NCBI RefSeq assembly: GCF_000731315.1
Contig: NZ_HG938353.1
Location: 3,224,001-3,288,000 of the forward strand
DNA: 64,000 bases
Reading direction: 5' to 3'
Source of the DNA: Neorhizobium galegae bv. orientalis str. HAMBI 540
GTDB lineage: Bacteria > Pseudomonadota > Alphaproteobacteria > Rhizobiales > Rhizobiaceae
Part shown: positions 18,484-24,419 of the stretch, piece by piece
How the letters are laid out: every line of letters begins with the position of its first letter
Position numbering within the stretch: position 1 is the stretch's first letter
The notes under the pieces: model-generated
Databases searched by the model: none
What the model was told of the DNA's origin: nothing
What the model saw: only the letters and a program-made list of their open reading frames with translations
Translations under genes and position numbers: made by a program

Positions 18484-19402
18484 TGCGACGCTTACAACCG
18501 CCCCGCCCGCCAAGGCGGCAACTCCCACCAGGTCGGCGCTCGCGGATATCTGGCGTCAGTTCCGTTCCCACAAGGGCGGAGTAGTCGGATTGATCGTGTT
18601 CACGTTCATCGTGCTGGCGGTGTTCGTAGGCCCGTATATCCACCGGGTGGCCCCGAACGCCATCAATATCCGCGACAAGAACCAATGGCCCTCCTGGGCA
18701 CATCCGTTCGGCACCGATAACCTCGGCAAGGACATGCTTGCCCAGGTGCTCGCCGGCGGCCGCATCTCGCTTGCGGTCGGTATTACGGCGATGCTGCTGG
18801 CGCTTTTCCTCGGAACCCTGGTGGGGGTAGTCTCCGGCTATATCCGCAGGCTCGACGGTCCGCTGATGCGCGTCACCGACCTGTTCCTGGCCCTGCCGCT
18901 CCTGCCGCTGCTGCTCGTCATCCTGATGCTGTTTCGCGATACCTTGCGGGCGGCATTCGGACCGGAGACCGGCATCTTCATCCTGATCGTCTTCGTGATC
19001 GGAATCACCAGCTGGATGCACACCGCCCGTATCGTGCGCGGCGATGTGCTGGCCGTCAAAAGCCAGGAATTCATCCTGGCGGCGAAGGCGAGCGGCATGC
19101 GGGAGTATCGCATCATCCTCAGGCACATCCTGCCAAACGTGCTGAGCTCGATCATGGTTTCGGCGACATTGGGCATCGCTTCGGCGATCATCACGGAATC
19201 GGCGTTGAGCTTCCTGGGCCTCGGCTTTCCTTCGGATTTCCCGACCTGGGGACGGCTGTTGTTCGACGGCGCCAACTTCCTGCAGTTGACACCCTCGCGC
19301 GTGCTCTGGCCGGGCCTGGCGATCTCGCTGACTGTACTCAGCGTCAACTACATGGGCGATGCGATCCGCGACGCGCTCGATCCGAGAGCGCTGAAACACT
19401 GA
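18476..19402 (+). CDS. Dipeptide-type ABC importer permease (DppC-like)
   Basis: Second permease, 308 aa. It has the OppC N-terminal region (IWRQFRSHKGGVVGLIVFTF), the HPFGTDNLGKDML motif of DppC proteins, and the coupling loop ARIVRGDVLAVKSQEFILAAKASG. Start ATG 18476 has GAGGA upstream and lies inside the 3-prime end of the preceding permease gene. It forms the membrane pore with that permease; the ATPases are most likely supplied by the fused protein encoded at 12323-14170. Confidence 0.9.
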   Translation: MTDATLTTAPPAKAATPTRSALADIWRQFRSHKGGVVGLIVFTFIVLAVFVGPYIHRVAPNAINIRDKNQWPSWAHPFGTDNLGKDMLAQVLAGGRISLAVGITAMLLALFLGTLVGVVSGYIRRLDGPLMRVTDLFLALPLLPLLLVILMLFRDTLRAAFGPETGIFILIVFVIGITSWMHTARIVRGDVLAVKSQEFILAAKASGMREYRIILRHILPNVLSSIMVSATLGIASAIITESALSFLGLGFPSDFPTWGRLLFDGANFLQLTPSRVLWPGLAISLTVLSVNYMGDAIRDALDPRALKH

Positions 19403-19425
19403 GCCCGCCACACGGGCCCGATCGG

Positions 19426-19449
19426 AATGGCGGCTGCAAAGCCGCCATT
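19426..19449 (+). terminator. Terminator-like hairpin after the permease operon
   Basis: Perfect 9-bp stem AATGGCGGC/GCCGCCATT with loop TGCAAA, 23 nt after the DppC stop. The T-content downstream is weak (CTTCACTC), so termination may be partial or Rho-assisted. Confidence 0.6.
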
Positions 19450-19510
19450 CTTCACTCACCAGCCCAAAAAAAAGACCGCTGAAAAAAATTCAAAAAAGTT
19501 TGGAACTGCT

Positions 19511-19535
19511 GGAACCTATTCCCGAGGCGCCCGTT
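19511..19535 (+). promoter_or_regulatory. EcfG-type promoter GGAAC-N16-CGTT
   Basis: GGAAC at 19511-19515 and CGTT at 19532-19535 with a 16-nt spacer match the general stress response sigma factor promoter exactly. It points into a stretch without protein genes, toward the small-RNA candidate. Confidence 0.75.
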
Positions 19536-19541
19536 ATGTGA

Positions 19542-19664
19542 GTGTTCGAAGGCGACCCCCCCGTCCCCCGCCCTACAAAGCCTTCGGACATACTCTTCAA
19601 TCCCCCTCGAAGAGACGAACTGGCTCGGCTCCGTCAACCGGAACCGGGCCAGCTCAGTTTTGTG
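19542..19664 (+). ncRNA. Candidate GsrN-like stress-induced small RNA
   Basis: Predicted ~120-nt transcript starting about 7 nt after the EcfG-type promoter. Hairpin 1: CGAAGGC (19547-19553) pairs with GCCTTCG (19580-19586), and its 26-nt loop is almost all C (seven, then five, then three C). Hairpin 2: CTCTTC (19593-19598) pairs with GAAGAG (19609-19614), with TCCCCC in the loop. Hairpin 3: CTGGCTCGG (19620-19628) pairs with CCGGGCCAG (19644-19652), and TTTT follows four nt later, a terminator. C-rich loops that pair with Shine-Dalgarno sequences, an EcfG-family promoter and proximity to nepR-ecfG are known for Caulobacter GsrN; homology here is inference. Confidence 0.6.
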
Positions 19665-19670
19665 GGGTAT

Positions 19671-19751
19671 GGTGAGTAATGGCGCTGCGAGCGAGCTTTT
19701 CGCAAAGGCTCACGTCGCGGGGGCCATCAATGAGCTGGAAAGCTACTCACC
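19671..19751. repeat. Long nested inverted-repeat structure
   Basis: Four nested arm pairs: GGTGAGTA/TACTCACC (19671-19678, 19744-19751), ATGGC/GCCAT (19679-19683, 19723-19727), GCGA/TCGC (19687-19690, 19715-19718) and GAGC/GCTC (19693-19696, 19708-19711). It lies 12 bp past the kinase stop. It could be a terminator for the kinase, a second structured RNA, or a protein-binding site; no T-run is present on either side. Confidence 0.5.
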
Positions 19752-19763
19752 AACGACTATCCT

Positions 19764-20810
19764 TCAATCCCCGCCGCTCTCCAGCGGGAATACCAGCCGA
19801 TAGCTGATGCGGTCGCTGGAGATGACATATTGCGCCTTGCCGTTGACCGAGGCGGGCACGACGCGTTCCAGCACGGTGCTGCCGAAATGCGCCTTCAGCG
19901 AGTCCTCGGTATCTTCGGAGCTCCGGCTGGCATCCAGCACTTCGTCCCAGATCATCTCGAGCGAGTCATGGCCGTTGAGGTGCATGCGGGTGCAGGTGAC
20001 GTTGATCACCCGGCCGCTGCGCAAAAGCGAACCGTGGCTGACCGCGTTGACGATCAGCTCGTGCAGCGCCAGCCCGATATGCAGCGAGGCGTTCGGCGTC
20101 AGAAGGATGTTGTCCCCGTGGACGCGCACGAGATGCTTGTTCTCGGGCAGGTACTTTTCCGTCTGCTGCTGCACCAGTTCGAAAAAATAGGCGCCGCGCC
20201 AGCTGGAATCGGTGATCAGGTCCTGGCTCTGCGAGAGTGAATAAAGCCGCCCCCGGAACTTGTGCAAAAACAGTTCCAGCGAGCCTGAATAACGGGCCGT
20301 CTGCAGCGCAATACTCTGGATGATGGCGAGTAGGTTCTTGGAACGGTGGCTGACCTCGCGCAGCAGCGCACGCAGCAGCCGCTCGCGATGACGTTCCTCG
20401 GAACGGTCGATGATGGTGGTGACGAAATGCAGGCCGCCATTGGAAAATTCCACCGTCTGGACGCGGAACTCGTAGATCTGCTCGGTGCCGATGGTAATCT
20501 CGATATGGCCTTTGCGACCCGCTTCCGTCATGCCGTCTTTGAGGGTCGCGAGCTTTGCCCCGACCTCGTCGCCGAACAGGCTGACATCGGTGGGTGTCCT
20601 GACATGCTCGACCGCCCAGACCTCCGGAAGATGAGTGACGAAGAGATAATTGCGGCCTGCGTCCTGGATCATGATGCTGGCGCCGAGATCCACCAGCGCC
20701 GGCATGAAAAATTCGCGTAACTTGTCATCACTCTGACCAGCCTGCTGCCATGTCAGGGGATTCACCAAGTTACTCACTCCGTCTGCGGGCTTGCTGGGGA
20801 AACCGGGCAC
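19764..20810 (-). CDS. PhyK-like sensor histidine kinase (PAS plus HisKA_2/HWE type)
   Basis: Soluble sensor kinase of up to 348 aa. A PAS-like sensor spans about residues 38-135 and the phosphoacceptor box REVSHRSKNLLAII follows, with H155. The ATPase domain has an N-box ELIVNAVSHG and FGSTVLERVV, but the glycine-rich G-box is poorly conserved. As the only kinase beside phyR it is the best candidate to phosphorylate PhyR. The 5-prime end is uncertain: GTG at 20810 gives this length, while GTG 20777 or GTG 20765 (VNPLTWQQ) would be shorter. It may be co-transcribed with the DUF1328 gene upstream and so lie under stress feedback. Confidence 0.83.
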   Translation of the reverse strand: MPGFPSKPADGVSNLVNPLTWQQAGQSDDKLREFFMPALVDLGASIMIQDAGRNYLFVTHLPEVWAVEHVRTPTDVSLFGDEVGAKLATLKDGMTEAGRKGHIEITIGTEQIYEFRVQTVEFSNGGLHFVTTIIDRSEERHRERLLRALLREVSHRSKNLLAIIQSIALQTARYSGSLELFLHKFRGRLYSLSQSQDLITDSSWRGAYFFELVQQQTEKYLPENKHLVRVHGDNILLTPNASLHIGLALHELIVNAVSHGSLLRSGRVINVTCTRMHLNGHDSLEMIWDEVLDASRSSEDTEDSLKAHFGSTVLERVVPASVNGKAQYVISSDRISYRLVFPLESGGD

Positions 20811-20868
20811 CTGCTGCGCGCAGAAACACCTGGATTTATGAGTATGATTATCCGACTTTTATAGGACG

Positions 20869-21033
20869 TCAAACACGCCGGAACAACCCGACCACCAGCG
20901 ATATCAGCAACAGTGCGAGAAACAGGAAAAACAGGAGCTGCGCGAGGCCGGTTGCCGTTCCTGCAATGCCACTGAAGCCGAGCGCACCGGTGAAGATCGC
21001 GACGAGCAGGCAGACAAGAGCATAATACAACAT
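20869..21033 (-). CDS. DUF1328 small membrane protein
   Basis: A 54-aa protein of the YtjA/DUF1328 family, almost entirely two membrane helices ([20 protein letters not shown] then [19 protein letters not shown]). The start ATG 21033 is fixed by GAGGAAAG at good spacing; longer upstream readings are not convincing. An exact EcfG-type promoter lies 26 bp upstream. Function is unknown; related genes in alphaproteobacteria are often stress-induced. The sensor kinase gene follows on the same strand. Confidence 0.88.
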   Translation of the reverse strand: MLYYALVCLLVAIFTGALGFSGIAGTATGLAQLLFFLFLALLLISLVVGLFRRV

Positions 21034-21058
21034 GGGCTTTCCTCTTCGGATGCGCCAG

Positions 21059-21083
21059 AACGCTACCCGTTGCATTTTGTTCC
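21059..21083 (-). promoter_or_regulatory. EcfG-type promoter before the DUF1328 gene
   Basis: On the minus strand GGAAC (21083-21079), a 16-nt spacer and CGTT (21062-21059) match the stress sigma factor consensus exactly. The expected start point leaves a leader of about 20 nt. Confidence 0.8.
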
Positions 21084-21114
21084 GGCCTGCTCCGCTCGCC
21101 CGCCGCCCATGGGA

Positions 21115-21909
21115 TCAAGCGGCGGCCTTTACGGCTTCGTTGAAGAACAGCGCCTGGCTGATCAACGCCTTCACCATGTCCGGGTTGAACGGCTTGGTAA
21201 CGAGGAAGGCCGGTTCCGGGCGTTCGCCGGTCAGAAGCCGCTCCGGGAAGGCGGTAATGAAGATCACCGGCACGCTCGAAGACTTCAAAATTTCGTTGAC
21301 CGCGTCGATACCGGAGCTGCCGTCGGCGAGCTGGATATCGGCGAGCACCATTTTCGGGTGCGAGGACTGGAAGAGCGACACCGCTTCCTTATGGGTGCGG
21401 GCGATGCCGGTGACGCGGTGGCCGAGATCCTGCACCATCTGTTCGATGTCGAGCGCGATCAGCGGCTCATCCTCGATAATCATGATGTCGGTCGCGACCT
21501 GCCGCGAGATTTCCCGCGTCGCATCGTCGAGCAGACGGTTCACTTCAGCGGCGCTGACATCCAGGACTTCCGCGGCTTCATCGATGCTGAAACCCTCCAC
21601 CGAGACAAGCAGGAATGCATGCCGCGACTGGGAGGGAAGCATCGAGAGATTGGCCGCCGCGCGCTGCTCCCAGGCAAACGGCGATTCGATCGGGCGAATC
21701 TCGATGTTCGTGGAACCAAAAATTGTAACAAAGAGTTTATAGAGCGAAACACGGTCCTTGGACGTTTCGGGGAATATCGAAACGTCTGCGATCAAAGCTT
21801 CCAGGACCGCGGCAACATAGGCGTCTCCCGAGGTCTGTGATCCGGTGACGGCGCGAGCATACCGACGCAGATATGGAAGGTGAGACGCAACGCGTGTGGT
21901 GAGTGACAT
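21115..21909 (-). CDS. phyR: PhyR, sigma-mimic response regulator of the general stress response
   Basis: Anti-anti-sigma response regulator of 264 aa. The N-terminal half (about 1-125) is an EcfG-like sigma domain that cannot bind DNA but mimics the sigma factor. The C-terminal receiver (about 140-255) has E146/D147, phosphoacceptor D191 in MVLADIQLADG, and K239 in VTKPF. Phosphorylated PhyR binds NepR and releases EcfG. I start at ATG 21909 with GGGAG upstream. It is divergent from nepR-ecfG and its own promoter matches the EcfG consensus, giving positive feedback. Confidence 0.95.
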   Translation of the reverse strand: MSLTTRVASHLPYLRRYARAVTGSQTSGDAYVAAVLEALIADVSIFPETSKDRVSLYKLFVTIFGSTNIEIRPIESPFAWEQRAAANLSMLPSQSRHAFLLVSVEGFSIDEAAEVLDVSAAEVNRLLDDATREISRQVATDIMIIEDEPLIALDIEQMVQDLGHRVTGIARTHKEAVSLFQSSHPKMVLADIQLADGSSGIDAVNEILKSSSVPVIFITAFPERLLTGERPEPAFLVTKPFNPDMVKALISQALFFNEAVKAAA

Positions 21910-21952
21910 ACAAAATCTCCCTCGGTGCCCGGTGGGCAATTGACCTGTTATG

Positions 21953-21977
21953 AACGTGGGCCTTGAAAAAAAGTTCC
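21953..21977 (-). promoter_or_regulatory. EcfG-type promoter of phyR
   Basis: Minus-strand GGAAC (21977-21973), 16-nt spacer, CGTT (21956-21953): an exact match. Its -35 element is one arm of the palindrome shared with the nepR promoter. Confidence 0.82.
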
Positions 21978-21997
21978 GCAAGAGTGGAACTTTTTTT
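21966..21997. repeat. Perfect palindrome carrying both divergent -35 elements
   Basis: Arms AAAAAAAGTTCC and GGAACTTTTTTT (12 bp each) with an 8-nt centre GCAAGAGT. Each arm contains the outward-facing GGAAC of one promoter, phyR on the left and nepR on the right. Confidence 0.8.
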
Positions 21998-22010
21998 GCC
22001 GCCAGGAATT
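21986..22010 (+). promoter_or_regulatory. EcfG-type promoter of nepR-ecfG, relaxed -10
   Basis: GGAAC at 21986-21990 followed 18 nt later by TT (22009-22010) fits the looser GGAAC-N18-TT form of the consensus. The -10 reads AATT instead of CGTT, so this promoter is expected to be weaker than the phyR one. Confidence 0.6.
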
Positions 22011-22047
22011 CCTTTGCCCGACGATATCGCAACAGGCTGCCCGCGTG

Positions 22048-22260
22048 ATGAGTGACGACAACAGAAAAAAAGAAGAGATGACAGCAATCCAATCCCAAGA
22101 AGTCCGACCCGGAGCGGTGCCGCCGAATGCATCCATATCCCGCAAGTTACGGGACTTCTACGACGCGGTACAGGAAGAAGGGATTCCGGATCGTTTTCTC
22201 GATCTTCTCGAGCGCCTGGAACAGGCTGAGAAGAACGCCAAACCGGTGAACGCAAAATGA
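22048..22260 (+). CDS. nepR: NepR anti-sigma factor
   Basis: Small anti-sigma factor of 70 aa that holds EcfG inactive until PhyR-P binds it. The conserved core ISRKLRDFYDAVQEEGIPDR with FLDLLERLE covers the two helices that grip the sigma factor. The N-terminal third is polar and variable, as usual. ATG 22048 is taken as start; a GTG lies directly before it. The stop overlaps the ecfG start by ATGA, coupling the two at equal dosage. Confidence 0.92.
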   Translation: MSDDNRKKEEMTAIQSQEVRPGAVPPNASISRKLRDFYDAVQEEGIPDRFLDLLERLEQAEKNAKPVNAK

Positions 22261-22823
22261 GTAAGGAAGACGAGATCGACGATCGCGGCTTCAAGCGCGA
22301 CCTTCTCGCGTCGCTGCCCAATCTGCGTGCCTTCGCGGTATCCCTGACAGGCCGGCACGACAAGGCGGACGACCTTGTGCAGGATACAATCATGAAAGCC
22401 TGGGCCAACCAGACCAGCTTCACCGCCGGCACCAACATGCGGGCATGGCTGTTCACCATCCTGCGCAACGAATTCTACAGCCAGATGCGCAAGCGCGGAC
22501 GCGAGGTGCAGGATAGCGACGGCCTGTTCAGCGAGCGTTTCTCGGTCCATCCGGAACAGTACGGCAGGCTCGACCTGCAGGATTTCCGCAAGGCGCTCGA
22601 CAAGCTGCCCGACGATCAGCGCGAAGCGATCATCCTCGTGGGTGCTGCCGGTTTCGCCTATGAGGAGGCGGCAGCGATCTGCGGCTGCGCCGTTGGCACC
22701 ATCAAGAGCCGCGTCAGCCGCGCCCGCGCCCGCCTGCAGGAGCTGCTGGGCGTTTCCGGCGAGGGCGACTACGGCCCCGATGCAGGCGATGCCGCGATCA
22801 CCTCACGTGCTTTTGGCAGCTGA
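22257..22823 (+). CDS. ecfG: EcfG (RpoE2-like) general stress response sigma factor
   Basis: ECF sigma factor of 188 aa. Region 2 (about 12-80) contains DDLVQDTIMKAWANQ and the -10 recognition helix TNMRAWLFTILRNEFYSQMRKR. Region 4 (about 105-165) contains LPDDQREAIILVGAAGFAYEEAA and the -35-binding helix VGTIKSRVSRARARL. It directs RNA polymerase to GGAAC-N16-CGTT promoters, several of which lie in this window. Translation is coupled to nepR. Confidence 0.95.
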   Translation: MSKEDEIDDRGFKRDLLASLPNLRAFAVSLTGRHDKADDLVQDTIMKAWANQTSFTAGTNMRAWLFTILRNEFYSQMRKRGREVQDSDGLFSERFSVHPEQYGRLDLQDFRKALDKLPDDQREAIILVGAAGFAYEEAAAICGCAVGTIKSRVSRARARLQELLGVSGEGDYGPDAGDAAITSRAFGS

Positions 22824-22849
22824 TCCTGAAAAATCTGAGGAAACGCCGC

Positions 22850-23188
22850 TCACAACTGGGCGGCGTTCTTGACGGCTTCAACGAGGTGGTGGTCGTTGAA
22901 CGGTTTGGCGACGACGGTTATTCCGTCCCAGCCCTTCAGACCATCCATGTCCTCGACGTTGAGCGTGGTGAACACCAGACCCGGGCCTGAAGCTCTCAGC
23001 CGAAGCCCAGCCTCTCCACCAATCAGCCCTGAATCGATGACGATAACGTCAAACCAACCGCTTTCCAGTTCCACGATATAGGTGTGTGGCGTGGCGACCT
23101 TGACCTCGCAGGCAAGCGCCTCGGTGAGCACGGTCTCCACTTCCATGGCCACCAAGAATTCCCGATCGACAACGAGGATTCGCAACAA
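22850..23188 (-). CDS. Single-domain response regulator (atypical receiver)
   Basis: Receiver domain of 112 aa with no output domain. The start must be one of two consecutive TTG codons, as an in-frame TAA lies directly before them; a GGGCGGAC stretch upstream may serve as ribosome site. The phosphoacceptor region FDVIVIDSGLIGG (D53) and lysine in VVAKPF are present, but the acidic pocket reads VVDRE, with arginine where a second acidic residue is normal. It is convergent with ecfG. It could be a phosphate sink or partner of the nearby kinase; this is inference. Confidence 0.75.
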   Translation of the reverse strand: MLRILVVDREFLVAMEVETVLTEALACEVKVATPHTYIVELESGWFDVIVIDSGLIGGEAGLRLRASGPGLVFTTLNVEDMDGLKGWDGITVVAKPFNDHHLVEAVKNAAQL

Positions 23189-23339
23189 TTAAGTCCGCCC
23201 GAGATTCGACAACGAAATTCGGCTAGACCATCGAAAGAACGCCCGGTCATTTACAAAAGACACAGGGCGGTCGCAAACCGCCTGCTATTGTTCGCGAAGC
23301 CCGCTTTCGTCGAGAGCAGGCCCCAGCACAACGCGGAAT

Positions 23340-23368
23340 ACGGCCGCCCGCGCGAGGCAGGCGGCCGT
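23340..23368 (-). terminator. Hairpin after the holin-like envelope gene
   Basis: Stem ACGGCCGCC/GGCGGCCGT (23340-23348, 23360-23368), 9 bp, loop 11 nt, 28 bp past the stop at 23397. It probably ends transcription of the DUF883 pair. A smaller hairpin GGCGGT/ACCGCC lies at 23266-23282; I see nothing else in the 208-bp gap. Confidence 0.5.
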
Positions 23369-23396
23369 TGATAGGTCGGGCGGCCGAAAAATCCGC

Positions 23397-23852
23397 TTAT
23401 TCGGCCGGCTCGGAATATCGGCGGTTCGAAGTGCTCATGGACTTCGCCGCGAGGAAGCCAAGACCGCCGACCACCGCGACGAGCAGCAGCGGACGTGATT
23501 TGACCAGCAGCGGCAATGCCGTCAGAGCCGCCGTCATCATCAACGCCTTGGAACTGTTGGAGGCCGCGGCTTCCCGCTTGCGGCGCTGTTCGGCGCCGTT
23601 GGCGATGACCACGCAGAGATACAGGATCAATGCCAGCAAGAGCGCACCGCCGGCGACTGCAAGCAGCGCGATCGGCGGTCCCCAGATGCCGGCGAGATAG
23701 ACGGCAAGCGCCGCCACCGCCAGCCCATAGGCCGTCAGCAGGAAAAGCAACACGAAAGCATAGAAGATCGCGTTTCTTTTGAGCTTGCGCGTCAACGCCG
23801 CGATGTCCATCGCGGCGAGCGAAGCCAAAAGGGGGCCAAGGCCTGTCATCAT
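23397..23852 (-). CDS. Holin-like envelope protein (phage holin/DUF1469-type)
   Basis: Membrane protein of 151 aa with two hydrophobic helices in the middle (FYAFVLLFLLTAYGLAVAAL, IALLAVAGGALLLALILYL) and a third weaker one near the C-terminus (RPLLLVAVVGGLGFLAAK). It resembles the phage-holin superfamily partner commonly found after DUF883 genes in proteobacteria, not an actual lysis gene. Start and stop overlap the upstream gene (TGATG). Probable role is at the envelope under stress; function not established. Confidence 0.8.
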   Translation of the reverse strand: MMTGLGPLLASLAAMDIAALTRKLKRNAIFYAFVLLFLLTAYGLAVAALAVYLAGIWGPPIALLAVAGGALLLALILYLCVVIANGAEQRRKREAAASNSSKALMMTAALTALPLLVKSRPLLLVAVVGGLGFLAAKSMSTSNRRYSEPAE

Positions 23853-24199
23853 CAGCGACGCGTCAGCAGCGCGAAGAGGAATCCGACCCCGGCGGCGATG
23901 GCGACGGCCTGGATAGGGTTGGTGCGGATCTGGCGTTCCAGATCCTTTTCCATCGACAGGGCCTGGTCGCGGGCGGCTTCCACCATCTGCATCGAAGCAT
24001 CTGCAGCGTCGTTGGCGACCCGGCGGGCCTTGCCCTTGTATTCGCTGGCTTTGTCGTTGCCGACGGCGGCAACGCTGCGGGCGAGCGCTGCGATATCGTC
24101 CCGAAGCTGCTGGATCTGGGCTTCGACATCCTTGCTGGCTGCCGAGTTCTGGCCGGTGCCATTGCGGGTGAAGTCGGTCGTTGGGTTGGCTGCGGGCAT
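23852..24199 (-). CDS. DUF883 (YqjD/ElaB-like) membrane-anchored protein
   Basis: Protein of 115 aa with a long helical, probably coiled-coil region (VEAQIQQLRDDIAALARSVAA to MEKDLERQIRTNP) and a C-terminal membrane anchor (AVAIAAGVGFLFALLTRR). This is the YqjD/ElaB layout; E. coli YqjD tethers ribosomes to the membrane in stationary phase, but that role is not shown here. Start ATG 24199 has AGGAG 6 nt upstream. An exact EcfG-type promoter lies about 150 bp upstream, so the pair is likely in the stress regulon. Confidence 0.85.
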   Translation of the reverse strand: MPAANPTTDFTRNGTGQNSAASKDVEAQIQQLRDDIAALARSVAAVGNDKASEYKGKARRVANDAADASMQMVEAARDQALSMEKDLERQIRTNPIQAVAIAAGVGFLFALLTRR

Positions 24200-24346
24200 A
24201 TCGATCTCCTGTTTTGCGAACCTTAGAGGACGCGAGCCGCGGAAGGCTTTGCGCGGAATCAAACGGCTTCAGAAACGTGGAACGGGATCGGTCTCCCGAG
24301 CGAGCGACGCACGTTACCCGCTTCACGCTTCCTGTCGCCGCCGGTG

Positions 24347-24371
24347 AACGCAGCAACAGCGCGATTGTTCC
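24347..24371 (-). promoter_or_regulatory. EcfG-type promoter before the DUF883 pair
   Basis: Minus-strand GGAAC (24371-24367), 16-nt spacer, CGTT (24350-24347). The predicted leader to the DUF883 start is about 140 nt. The promoter lies just after the stop of the amidase gene on the same strand. Confidence 0.7.
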
Positions 24372-24419
24372 CCAGCGCGGTTGCACCCAGGCGGAAATAG
24401 CCGGAAAGGTTCGGAGGAG

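Noticed and set aside
19671..19751. tRNA or tmRNA-like element
   Set aside because: No T-loop TTCGA motif, anticodon arm or CCA-type end; the stems do not form a cloverleaf.
23397..24199. Holin-like gene taken as a sign of prophage
   Set aside because: No other phage gene is near; the DUF883 plus holin-superfamily pair is a common chromosomal envelope pair.
24279..24320. Plus-strand GGAAC as a further EcfG promoter
   Set aside because: No CGTT or TT at the required spacing after GGAAC at this position.
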